Source: JANQPX01 sp039197065 (GTDB lineage Bacteria; Pseudomonadota; Alphaproteobacteria; Geminicoccales; Geminicoccaceae). From it: a stretch of DNA of 64,000 bases. This document shows positions 26,675-35,034 of this stretch, one piece after another. A program made the position numbers and the translations under genes. The notes under the pieces were generated by a model. That model saw only the letters and a program-made list of their open reading frames with translations, made no database searches and was not told where the DNA came from. Position 1 is the stretch's first letter, and each line of letters opens with the position of its first letter. Location: positions 1 through 64,000 of the forward strand of contig JBCCUL010000019.1 in NCBI GenBank assembly GCA_039197065.1, read 5' to 3'.

Positions 26675-27772
26675 ATGCTCGAGATCGTCGACTTTTGGAA
26701 ATCGTTCGACGGCAAGCCGGCCATTGCCGGCCTCTCGCTTGGCATTGATGACAATGAATATCTAACCCTGCTCGGCCCCAGCGGTTCCGGCAAGTCGGTG
26801 CTGCTGCGTCTGATCGCCGGCATCGAACGACCGGATCGCGGCGACATCGTTCTCGACGGCGTGTCTCTGCTTGACCGTCCCGTTCATCGGCGCGGCATCG
26901 GCTTCGTTCTTCAGAACTTCGCACTCTTCCCGCATATGAGCGTCGCGGACAATGTCGCCTACGGCCTTCGATACCGCGAGCTCGCACCGGTCAGCGATGA
27001 GAACGAGCTTAGGCGACGTGTCGGTGACATGTTGCAGCTGGTCGGCCTGGACGACCTCGACGATCGCATGGTCGGTCAGATCTCCGGCGGACAAAAACAG
27101 CGTGTCGCCCTTGCAAGAACGCTGGTGACCGAGCCTAAGATTTGCCTTCTTGACGAACCACTTGGTGCGCTCGATGCCAATCTGCGGGCGCGCATGACTT
27201 TGGAGCTGCGTCGCATTCGCGAAGCGCTCGGCGTCACCTTCGTTCATGTCACCGGCAATGAAAGCGAAGCGCTTGCGATGGGTGACCGCCTGGTCGTGCT
27301 CGATCAGGGCCGCGCTCTTCAGGTGGATAGACCTGATGACATCTATGCACGCCCGGCAACGGAGGCCGTCGCGCGTTTCTTGAATGCGTTCAACATGTTC
27401 GCTGGCCGAGCCGAGAACGGCCGTTTCGTCACCGATGGCGTGGCCCTGTCGATGCCAGCGAGTGACATCGACGCGCATCACTATGCCATTCGCTACGACC
27501 AGATCGCGATCGACGAGAACGCCGAACATCCCGGCGTTGAGGCCCGCTACATCACGTCGGAATATCTGGGTTCGACATTCATCTACTTCTTCGAACTTGA
27601 GGGCGGGCGTGTCATCGAGGTCGAGCGGCATTTGAGCCGTTTCGATCCGGCAAGCTTGAAGCGAGGAGCTGTCTACAGGCTTCACTGGAGTCCCGAGGAC
27701 GTTCTCCTCTTCGATCAAGACGGCTTGGCGATCCGGCTCTCAGCATCATCACCTGAACGGCGCGCCGTCTAA
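26675..27772 (+). CDS. ABC importer ATPase, PotA type (first copy)
   Basis: An ATPase of about 365 residues of the spermidine/putrescine or iron type. It has Walker A GPSGSGKSVLL, Q-loop VLQNFALFPHMSV, signature ISGGQKQR, and Walker B ICLLDEPLGALD, then a C-terminal regulatory TOBE region (ending LHWSPEDVLLFD). The usual threonine pair after the Walker A lysine is SV here. In the switch region HVTGNESEAL replaces the more common HDQEEAL pattern, so the H-loop histidine is replaced, which may alter hydrolysis. Its stop overlaps the ATG of the first permease. Confidence 0.87.
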   Translation: MLEIVDFWKSFDGKPAIAGLSLGIDDNEYLTLLGPSGSGKSVLLRLIAGIERPDRGDIVLDGVSLLDRPVHRRGIGFVLQNFALFPHMSVADNVAYGLRYRELAPVSDENELRRRVGDMLQLVGLDDLDDRMVGQISGGQKQRVALARTLVTEPKICLLDEPLGALDANLRARMTLELRRIREALGVTFVHVTGNESEALAMGDRLVVLDQGRALQVDRPDDIYARPATEAVARFLNAFNMFAGRAENGRFVTDGVALSMPASDIDAHHYAIRYDQIAIDENAEHPGVEARYITSEYLGSTFIYFFELEGGRVIEVERHLSRFDPASLKRGAVYRLHWSPEDVLLFDQDGLAIRLSASSPERRAV

Positions 27773-28680
27773 TGGCAACTGCCTTGGAACGCTCGCCCTC
27801 GACCGCTGAAACCAAGACGACGTCGGAACCCTGGGGACAACGCAACCGACATGTCTTGCTCCTCTTGCCCGGCATGGTCTGGATGCTGCTTTTCCTGATC
27901 GTGCCGCTGGCAATGATGGTCTATGTCAGCTTCTGGACTCAGACCACGTTTGCCATCAGCTCCGATCTCACGCTGAAATCCTGGTTGACGTTCTTTTCGA
28001 GCGATACCTATTTCGGCGCCCTTCTCACCACGCTTCGCATCTGGCTGATCGTCCTGGCTCTGACCTTTCTGATCGGCTATCCCGTCGCCCTGTTCATCGG
28101 CCTTTTCATCCAGAACAAGACTCTGCAGACTGTCGTTCTCATCGCTTGCGTGATCCCGTTCTGGACCTCCTTTCTTATCCGCGTGCTCGCCTGGCGGCCG
28201 ATGCTTGGCAAGCAAGGCGCGATCAACCTTCTTTTGCAGAACTTCGGCATAATCGACGAACCGATCGAGATCCTGCTGTTCACCGATGTCAGCGTCATCA
28301 TCGGCATGGTTCAGATCTATGTGGTTTTCATGGTCGGCCCCATCGCCTTCATGCTGGCGCGCATCGATACCGCGATCATCGAAGCCGCGCGGGATCTCGG
28401 CGCGTCCAGCTGGACCATCTTTCGAAAGATCATCTTCCCGCTCAGCCTGCCGGGCGTCGTGGTCGGTGCGATCTTCGTTTCCGTCATGGTGCTTGGCGAG
28501 TTCGCGACGTCGGCCGCTCTCTCCGGGCGCAAAGTGAACCTCCTCGGCAATATCATCGTCACCCAGGTCGGTTCCCTAAAATGGGCGTTCGCAGCCGTGG
28601 TCGGCGTGATCCTGACCATCGTCATGGGCATCGTGATCACCGTGCTGCTGCGCATCGTCAATCTCAGGCGCGCCTTGTGA
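27772..28680 (+). CDS. ABC permease, PotB type
   Basis: A 302-residue inner-membrane permease of the spermidine/putrescine class. After a polar N-terminus of about 28 residues, the first helix (LLLLPGMVWMLLFLIVPLAM) is followed by the long periplasmic loop and a five-helix core. The EAA loop is EAARDLGASSWTIFRKIIFPLSLPG. It starts on the TAATG junction with the ATPase and is followed after ten bases by its partner permease. Confidence 0.92.
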   Translation: MATALERSPSTAETKTTSEPWGQRNRHVLLLLPGMVWMLLFLIVPLAMMVYVSFWTQTTFAISSDLTLKSWLTFFSSDTYFGALLTTLRIWLIVLALTFLIGYPVALFIGLFIQNKTLQTVVLIACVIPFWTSFLIRVLAWRPMLGKQGAINLLLQNFGIIDEPIEILLFTDVSVIIGMVQIYVVFMVGPIAFMLARIDTAIIEAARDLGASSWTIFRKIIFPLSLPGVVVGAIFVSVMVLGEFATSAALSGRKVNLLGNIIVTQVGSLKWAFAAVVGVILTIVMGIVITVLLRIVNLRRAL

Positions 28681-28690
28681 GGGCTTTGGT

Positions 28691-29548
28691 ATGAACCGCC
28701 TGAAAACGCTCCGCAACGGTCTCGCCCTCTATACAGCGCTCTTCATCCTCTTCCTCTATGGCCCCTTCGTGGTCATGGCGATCCTCAGCTTACAGAAGGG
28801 TCCGGATGGCGGCCCTCAATTCCCGATCGTCGAGTGGTCGACCTTCTGGTATCAGCATGTCTTCGGCGTCGCCCCCTCCTCACGCATCGCGCCGCTGCCG
28901 ATCGGCCAGGCGCTCACCCGCTCACTCACCCTCGCTTTCGCCACGATGGTGGTCTCAACCGTGCTCGGCACGCTGACGGCGCAGGCCTTTCGCGAACGTT
29001 TCAAAGGTTCGGGCATCGCATTCTATCTGGTCGTGCTCGGCATGATGGTGCCCGGCGTCCTACTCGGCCTCGGCATGGCGCTCGTGGCCGACCAGCTCGG
29101 CATACAACGCAGCTGGTGGGGCACCGCCTTCGTGCTTCACGTCGTCTATACCTACCCGTTCGCCTTTCTCGTCATGCTCGCGATCTTCAACCGCTTCGAC
29201 CGATCGGTTGAGGAAGCGTCCTGGGCGCTTGGCGTTTCACCGGCAAAGACGTTTCGAAAGGTCACCTTCCCGATGATCTTTCCCGGCGTCTTGAGTGCGA
29301 TGCTCTTCGCCTTCACCCTCAGCTATGACGAGTTTCCGCGAACTTTGTTCACCGCCGGATCCGACGTCACCATGCCGATCGCGATCTACGGCACCTTCGC
29401 GGTCGAAATCCATCCGAATCTCTTCGCGTTCGGCGTCCTGACGACGCTCTTCTCCTTCGCCATCCTCACGGTCTACGGACTCCTGATGAGCATCTCCGTC
29501 CGACGCGCCCGTGCCAGCACAACGGGCGTGCAGGAGGAGATCGTATGA
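28691..29548 (+). CDS. ABC permease, PotC type
   Basis: The partner permease, 285 residues, six predicted helices. The opening YTALFILFLYGPFVVMAILS and the EAA loop EEASWALGVSPAKTFRKVTFPMIFPG are characteristic of PotC. FTLSYDEFPRTLF near residue 215 matches the polyamine-permease block SLDDFVITYF in position. GAGGG precedes the ATG. Its stop overlaps the ATG of the first SDR gene by four bases, which ties transport to metabolism in one operon. Confidence 0.92.
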   Translation: MNRLKTLRNGLALYTALFILFLYGPFVVMAILSLQKGPDGGPQFPIVEWSTFWYQHVFGVAPSSRIAPLPIGQALTRSLTLAFATMVVSTVLGTLTAQAFRERFKGSGIAFYLVVLGMMVPGVLLGLGMALVADQLGIQRSWWGTAFVLHVVYTYPFAFLVMLAIFNRFDRSVEEASWALGVSPAKTFRKVTFPMIFPGVLSAMLFAFTLSYDEFPRTLFTAGSDVTMPIAIYGTFAVEIHPNLFAFGVLTTLFSFAILTVYGLLMSISVRRARASTTGVQEEIV

Positions 29549-30291
29549 CGAGGCTCGAACATCACAACGCGATCGTCACCGGCGCTGGTTCAGGCATCGG
29601 GAAAGCGATCGCACTTCGTCTGGCTGCAGAGGGCGCGAAGGTTCTCGTGAATGATCTCGATGAGGATGCAGCCAACAGGACGACCGATCTGATCAACGCA
29701 CAAGGAGGGGCCGCCTTCGGGCGCCAAGGTGATGTCGCCGATCCTCGAGACATCGAACATGTCTTCGATGCCTGCGAACAGGCCTGGGGCGCATGCACGC
29801 TTCTGGTCAACAATGCCGGCATCGTGCAGCAGGCGCGGTTCGCCGATCTCGAGCTCGAAGACTGGGATCGCATGATCGCCGTCCATCTCCGCGGCACGTT
29901 TCTCGGCTGCAGACGCGCCATCGGTCCGATGCTGGAGAGGGGTGACGGCGTGATCGTCAACATCGCCTCGCAGCTCGGCCAGATCGGCGGCGTCGAACTT
30001 ACCCATTACAGTGCTGCCAAGGCCGGCATTATCGGCCTGACCAAGGCCCTTTCACGCGAGGTAAGCATGCAGGGCGTGCGCGTGAACGCCGTCGCTCCCG
30101 GGCCGATCAACACCGAACTGGTCATGACGCTTTCCGAGGATTGGCGAAAGGCCAAAGCCGACGAACTGCCGCTTGGACATTTCGGCGAGCCCGAGGATGT
30201 CGCGGCGACCGTCGCCTTCCTCGCCTCCAATGATGCCAGAATCTATGTGGGGCAAACCCTCGGACCCAACTCAGGGGATGTCATGCTGTGA
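29545..30291 (+). CDS. SDR-family NAD(P)-dependent dehydrogenase (first)
   Basis: A classical short-chain dehydrogenase of 248 residues. The nucleotide motif is TGAGSGIGKA, the structural motif NNAG is present, and the catalytic Tyr and Lys are in YSAAKAG with the upstream serine in NIASQLGQIGG. It is translationally coupled to the upstream permease. It probably oxidises or reduces a hydroxy or carbonyl group on the imported compound. The specific substrate is unknown; the FabG-like length and shape do not distinguish. Confidence 0.9.
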   Translation: MTRLEHHNAIVTGAGSGIGKAIALRLAAEGAKVLVNDLDEDAANRTTDLINAQGGAAFGRQGDVADPRDIEHVFDACEQAWGACTLLVNNAGIVQQARFADLELEDWDRMIAVHLRGTFLGCRRAIGPMLERGDGVIVNIASQLGQIGGVELTHYSAAKAGIIGLTKALSREVSMQGVRVNAVAPGPINTELVMTLSEDWRKAKADELPLGHFGEPEDVAATVAFLASNDARIYVGQTLGPNSGDVML

Positions 30292-30313
30292 CTAAGATCA
30301 TCGGGACTGAGCC

Positions 30314-31072
30314 ATGACGAAGAAAACCGCGCTGATCACAGGAGCCGGCATCGGGATCGGCAAAGCGTCCGCCTTCGCCTTTGCGCGGAACGGTTACCAC
30401 GTGATCGTCACCGACATTCTCGCTGACGAAGGCACCGAAGTCGCCGGCAAGATCAAGGATGATGGCGGCAGCGCCGAGTTCCATATGCTCGATGTCACCT
30501 CGACCGAAGATGCCGATCGCGTGATCGGCGCGGTTCAGCGCGAGCATGGACCGATCGACTGTCTCGTCGCCAATGCCGGCATCGCCCATAAGGTGCCGCT
30601 CGATCAGCTTACCGATGACAAGTGGGACTTCACCATGGAGGTCGACCTCAAGGGTGAGTTCCGCGTGGCGCGTGCAGCCATTCCCGCCATGCGCCGCGCC
30701 AAGTCAGGCTCGATCGTCTGCCTCTCATCGATCATGGGCGTCGCCTATGGCTGGGACGAGCATGTCCATTACTCCGCAGCCAAGGCAGGCGTGGTCGGCC
30801 TGGTGCGCGGCCTTGCGGTCGAACTCGCGAAGGACGGAATCCGCGTGAACGGCATTGCGCCCGGCTACATCCGAACCGCGCAGGCCCTGTCCGAAGAGCA
30901 CTCGCTCGGTGCCGCTGGTCTGGAAAAGGCAGCCGAATTCATCCCCTTGGGCCGTGTCGGCGAGCCGGAGGACATCGCCGATGTCGCTCTGTTCCTGGCC
31001 TCCGATGCCGCCCGCTACCTCACCGGTCAGGTGATCACCGTCGATGGAGGACTTCTGGTCGGACGCTACTGA
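30314..31072 (+). CDS. SDR-family NAD(P)-dependent dehydrogenase (second)
   Basis: A second short-chain dehydrogenase, 252 residues, only moderately similar to its neighbour. The nucleotide motif is TGAGIGIGKAS, the inner motif is ANAG, the catalytic serine lies in CLSSIMG and Tyr/Lys in YSAAKAG. The C-terminus SDAARYLTGQVITVDGGLLVG is typical. It starts 22 bases after the first SDR. Two consecutive SDRs suggest successive redox steps or two stereoisomers of a substrate. Confidence 0.9.
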   Translation: MTKKTALITGAGIGIGKASAFAFARNGYHVIVTDILADEGTEVAGKIKDDGGSAEFHMLDVTSTEDADRVIGAVQREHGPIDCLVANAGIAHKVPLDQLTDDKWDFTMEVDLKGEFRVARAAIPAMRRAKSGSIVCLSSIMGVAYGWDEHVHYSAAKAGVVGLVRGLAVELAKDGIRVNGIAPGYIRTAQALSEEHSLGAAGLEKAAEFIPLGRVGEPEDIADVALFLASDAARYLTGQVITVDGGLLVGRY

Positions 31073-31110
31073 CGACAACCAAAAGTGAAAGAGAGCAAGG
31101 GAGAGAAACC

Positions 31111-32358
31111 ATGTTGATCAAGAAGGGTATCACCCGCCGAGACGTTCTCGATAAAGCGCTGAAGGGCTCGATTGCGACATCGGCCTTTCTCATGGGTGGC
31201 GGCACGCCGTTCATGAACTCGCAAAAAGCCTATGCGCAAGCCGCTGATCTTTCCTCGCAGCAACTGCGTACCGTCGGTCTTTCGGTCACGGTACAGGAAC
31301 GTATCCTCGAGGATTTCAAGGCGACATCCGGCGTCGGCGAGGTCAGCGGCAAAGCGGACATCTTTCCGAACACCCAGACCGAACTGCTCTCCGGCTCCAC
31401 CGCCTATGACTGCTGGGAGACCATTGGCGAGCGCCTCCCGGCGATGACCGTGACCAACACGATCAACGCGATCGCCACGTCCGAACTTTCGAACTGGGCC
31501 AACATTCGCTCCACCTTTACCGACGCTGATCCGAAGATCGAACCGCGCGCGCAGATCTCGGGGCAGATCTGGGCGGATGATGCCAAGACCCAGCTTTGGA
31601 TGGTGCCGACCGTCTACAATTTCGACTCGATCGGCTATCGCCCGGACTTGGTCAGCGCCGAAGAGGCCAATACCTGGACGTCTTTGTTTGACGAGAAGTT
31701 CAAAGGCAAAACCGGCCTGAACGTTGACCCGCTGATCGCCTTCGGCCAGGCGATCCTCGCCATGAACTCACTCGGCATGCTTGAAGTGCCGAACCCCGGC
31801 AATCCAAGCATCGAGGAGATCGACGAGGCCGCAAAGTTCCTGATCGCAAAGAAAAAAGACGGCCAGTTCCGAGCGCTTTGGGGTGACTTCGGCGAGCTCG
31901 TGAACCTTCTGGCCTCAGGCGAAATGATTCTGGCCGATGCCTGGCAGCCCGCCGTCATGGCGGTGAAGGCTCAGGGCGTTCAGTGTTCCTACGCCGTGCC
32001 GACCGAAGGCTACCGCGCCTGGTCGATCGGTATCTCGCGCATCGCCAATACGCCCAACCCGGAAGCAGTCGTCGCCTATGCCGACTACTGGCTCTCCGGA
32101 CCGCCGGCGATCACCGTATCTGAACAGGGCTACTATTCGCCGACCACGAACATCGAAGGCGTCATGCCCGCAGAAAAATACGCGTTTTGGTATCAGGGCC
32201 AGCCCTGGGTCGGTGCCGAGGAGCGCGGCATTAAGGAGGGCGATCTCAGAGACGGTGGCTCCCTTGATGAACGCGCCTCCCATGTCAGCTTCTGGCATCA
32301 GTGGCCGGACGAATATGACCACCTGATCATGCGCTGGGACGAATTCCTCAGCGCCTAA
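31111..32358 (+). CDS. Polyamine-type ABC substrate-binding protein, Tat-type signal
   Basis: A PotD-like periplasmic binding protein of 415 residues for the importer encoded around it. The N-terminus carries a twin-arginine motif (TRRDVL, R9-R10) and a hydrophobic stretch ending near AYAQA, so folded export by Tat is likely. Family-like blocks include FPNTQTELLSGSTAYDCWE and WMVPTVYNFDSIGYRPD. GGGAG precedes the ATG. A GC-rich stem-loop follows its stop before the second ATPase gene, as often seen after binding-protein genes that need higher expression. Confidence 0.88.
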   Translation: MLIKKGITRRDVLDKALKGSIATSAFLMGGGTPFMNSQKAYAQAADLSSQQLRTVGLSVTVQERILEDFKATSGVGEVSGKADIFPNTQTELLSGSTAYDCWETIGERLPAMTVTNTINAIATSELSNWANIRSTFTDADPKIEPRAQISGQIWADDAKTQLWMVPTVYNFDSIGYRPDLVSAEEANTWTSLFDEKFKGKTGLNVDPLIAFGQAILAMNSLGMLEVPNPGNPSIEEIDEAAKFLIAKKKDGQFRALWGDFGELVNLLASGEMILADAWQPAVMAVKAQGVQCSYAVPTEGYRAWSIGISRIANTPNPEAVVAYADYWLSGPPAITVSEQGYYSPTTNIEGVMPAEKYAFWYQGQPWVGAEERGIKEGDLRDGGSLDERASHVSFWHQWPDEYDHLIMRWDEFLSA

Positions 32359-32370
32359 GCCCGGAGGCCG

Positions 32371-32401
32371 GGCGGCCGATACCTATCGTCGTCCGGCCGC
32401 C
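32371..32401 (+). repeat. Stem-loop after binding-protein gene
   Basis: Arms GGCGGCCG and CGGCCGCC, eight bases each, with a 15-base loop and no T tract. It lies between the binding-protein stop (32,358) and the second ATPase start (32,442). A structure here can protect the upstream mRNA from 3' decay or attenuate read-through. Confidence 0.6.
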
Positions 32402-32441
32402 ATACCGGGAGTTCTGTTGATGGAAGGCAAGTGGTTGCTCG

Positions 32442-33557
32442 ATGGCTGGTGAGCCTGAAGCGTTCGACCTGGAACTCATCAAGTTGGAGAAGATCTTTCC
32501 GAACGGGACGGTCGCTGTGGACGCGTTCGATCTGCAGGTGCAGCGCGGCGAATTCATCTCATTCGTCGGGCCGTCCGGCTGTGGCAAGACGACGACGCTT
32601 CGCATGATTGCCGGTCTGGAAACGGTCACCGCCGGCCACATTCTCATCAAAGGTGATGATGTGACCGACCTGCCGACCGAGCAGCGGCCGACCTCGACCA
32701 TCTTTCAGAACTACGCGATCTTTCCGCATATGACCGTGCGCGAGAACGTGGCGTTCGGCCTTGAGGTGCGAAAGCTCTCGGCACCCGAGATCAAGAAACG
32801 CACCGATGACATTCTGGAGAAACTCCAGCTTTCGGATATCGCTGAAGCCAAAGAAGGCTCGCTTTCTGGCGGACAGAAGCAGCGCCTCGCCCTCGCGCGC
32901 GGATTGGTCGTCGAGCCTGACATTCTCTTGCTCGACGAACCACTCGGCGCGCTCGACGCAAATCTTAGAAAATCGATCCAGGAGGAACTGAAACTCCTGC
33001 AGCGTAGGCTTGGTATCACCTTCGTCTTCGTCACCCACGCCCAGGCCGAAGCCTTGAGCATGGCGGATCGTGTCGTCGTGATGAATCAAGGACGGGTCGA
33101 GCAGATCTCTCCACCTTTCGAACTTTACACCAGACCGCGCACACCGTTCGTCGCGCGCTTCATCGGTAGAAACAAAATCCTGCAGGGAAGCATCAAGGGC
33201 AGCGACGGCGAGACCGCGACCATCGACACGCGCTTCGGCCTCCTGAGCGGTTTCAGGAGCTACGAAGATGTTGACCAAACCGGCCCAGGCATGATCGTGG
33301 TGCCCTCTGAGTACGTCGATGTGTATTTGCTGGGCGACAGCAGTACTGGCGGATATGACCAGGTGACCGGAACGATACGAGCGATCGACAAGGTGGGCCA
33401 GCTCGTGTTTCTCTCGGTCGATCTCGATGACGACACGGAGGTGCTGATCGAGAGCCATGCCGAGAAGCTCGGCGATCGCGGCCTTGCTCCAGCCGCCAGG
33501 GTCCATCTTTCCTGGCAGCCGGACCGGGCGACGGTCGTCGCCGGCGACTTGTCATGA
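32442..33557 (+). CDS. ABC importer ATPase, PotA type (second copy)
   Basis: A second PotA/UgpC-like ATPase of 371 residues in the same operon. Walker A is GPSGCGKTTTL, Q-loop IFQNYAIFPHMTV, signature LSGGQKQR and Walker B ILLLDEPLGALD; the switch region FVTHAQAEAL retains its histidine, unlike the first ATPase. A TOBE-like C-terminal domain follows from about residue 240. Either the two ATPases form a heterodimer with one impaired site or one serves another permease set, such as the ATPase-less importer at 37,494-40,787. Confidence 0.9.
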   Translation: MAGEPEAFDLELIKLEKIFPNGTVAVDAFDLQVQRGEFISFVGPSGCGKTTTLRMIAGLETVTAGHILIKGDDVTDLPTEQRPTSTIFQNYAIFPHMTVRENVAFGLEVRKLSAPEIKKRTDDILEKLQLSDIAEAKEGSLSGGQKQRLALARGLVVEPDILLLDEPLGALDANLRKSIQEELKLLQRRLGITFVFVTHAQAEALSMADRVVVMNQGRVEQISPPFELYTRPRTPFVARFIGRNKILQGSIKGSDGETATIDTRFGLLSGFRSYEDVDQTGPGMIVVPSEYVDVYLLGDSSTGGYDQVTGTIRAIDKVGQLVFLSVDLDDDTEVLIESHAEKLGDRGLAPAARVHLSWQPDRATVVAGDLS

Positions 33558-33587
33558 GCACAGAACGATAAGGGAGCATGCAAGCTC

Positions 33588-34967
33588 ATGACCATGCCAG
33601 CAGATCTGCACAAACTGTCCGCCGCCGATGTCGGGCGTGCGATCGCCGATGGCCTCGATCCGGTCGAGGTCGCCGACGTTTTTTTGGAACGCATCGCCGC
33701 ACGCGCCGATCAGCCCGTGTTCATCACCATCACCGCCGGACGCGCCCGCCAGGAAGCGCTCGCCAGCCGCGAACGCCACGCCGACCGCAAGCCGCTCAGT
33801 CCGCTCGACGGTGTGCCGATCGCCTGGAAGGATTTGATCGACGTCGAGGGTGCGCCGACTACGGCGGCATCCGACCTTCGCCGCGATATCGAGCCTGCGA
33901 AGTCGGATGCACCGATCGTCGCCAACGCTAAAGCCGCCGGCATGGTCACGCTCGGCAAGGTCAATCTCACCGAATTTGCCTATTCCGGCATTGGCCTCAA
34001 TCCACACTACGGCACGCCTATCCTCATGCAGGACCCGAAGACGCCGCGAGCACCCGGCGGTTCGTCATCGGGCTCGGCAACCGCCGTAAGTTGGGGCCTG
34101 GCGCCCTGCGCCATAGGCTCGGATACAGGCGGCTCCGTGCGCATCCCGTCAGCCTTCAACGGCCTCACCGGCTATAAGAGTTCGGAGGGACGGATCTCGA
34201 AAGAGGGCGTCGTACCGCTTTCCGTCACCCTCGACACCATCGGCCCGCTTGCGCGCTCGGTCGAGGATTGCATTCTTCTGGACGCCATCCTGCGCGGCGT
34301 ATCCCCTGCCCTGCCGGCACCACCGGCGCATGGCGACATCAAGCTGATCGTTCCGGAAAACGTCATGCTTGACGAACTGGATCGCGCCGTGGCCGACAAC
34401 TTCCTTGCGTCTCTCGAAACCCTTGGCCACGCCGGCATCGAGATCGACCACCGTCACTTCCCCGAGTTCGACGAGGTGGTCGAGATGACCGGAAAGCACG
34501 GCACGCTGATCGCCACCGAGGCTTACGCCGAGTACAAAAACATCCTGGAGAGCGAGCAGGTCGACAAGATGGACCGGCGCGTGGTCGCGCGCATGATGAT
34601 GGGTAAGTCCATGACGTCGGAGGACGTCGAGGCGATCCAGTCGACAAGAAAGCGTCTCGCCGAGGCGCTACGATCCGACCTCGACGGCGCCTTCCTCGCC
34701 ATGCCGACGACCCCGCACACATCGCCCGCCATCGCCCCCCTCGAAGCCGATGACGAACTCTTCCACAAGGTCAATCTCAAGACGCTTCGCAACACCAGCA
34801 TCGGCAACATCCTCGGCACCCCAGGCGTAGCACTTCCGAACGGCACCGATGCAACCGGCCTCCCCACAAGCCTCCTCATTTCGGCGACCGCCAACGATGA
34901 CGACCGGCTGCTGGCGGCCGCGCTCGCGATCGAAGATATCATGATCAGTGCTTCGGATATGGCCTAA
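33588..34967 (+). CDS. Amidase-signature family enzyme
   Basis: A 459-residue hydrolase of the amidase signature family, which cleaves amide bonds with a Ser-Ser-Lys triad: K81 (AWKDLID), S159 (GGSSSGSA) and nucleophile S183 (DTGGSVRIP). All three are present. It ends the importer/SDR operon, which faces the biotin-carboxylase/AHS operon. In urea amidolyase systems an amidase-signature protein (allophanate hydrolase) follows a biotin-dependent carboxylase with AHS domains; this gene pair could be analogous. It lacks the extra C-terminal domain of classical allophanate hydrolase. Confidence 0.9.
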   Translation: MTMPADLHKLSAADVGRAIADGLDPVEVADVFLERIAARADQPVFITITAGRARQEALASRERHADRKPLSPLDGVPIAWKDLIDVEGAPTTAASDLRRDIEPAKSDAPIVANAKAAGMVTLGKVNLTEFAYSGIGLNPHYGTPILMQDPKTPRAPGGSSSGSATAVSWGLAPCAIGSDTGGSVRIPSAFNGLTGYKSSEGRISKEGVVPLSVTLDTIGPLARSVEDCILLDAILRGVSPALPAPPAHGDIKLIVPENVMLDELDRAVADNFLASLETLGHAGIEIDHRHFPEFDEVVEMTGKHGTLIATEAYAEYKNILESEQVDKMDRRVVARMMMGKSMTSEDVEAIQSTRKRLAEALRSDLDGAFLAMPTTPHTSPAIAPLEADDELFHKVNLKTLRNTSIGNILGTPGVALPNGTDATGLPTSLLISATANDDDRLLAAALAIEDIMISASDMA

Positions 34968-35034
34968 CGCTTCCAAGTGATGAGGTCAGTGGCCACTTCT
35001 TTCCAGCTGCAGGCTTCACCCTACTTCACCTTGC

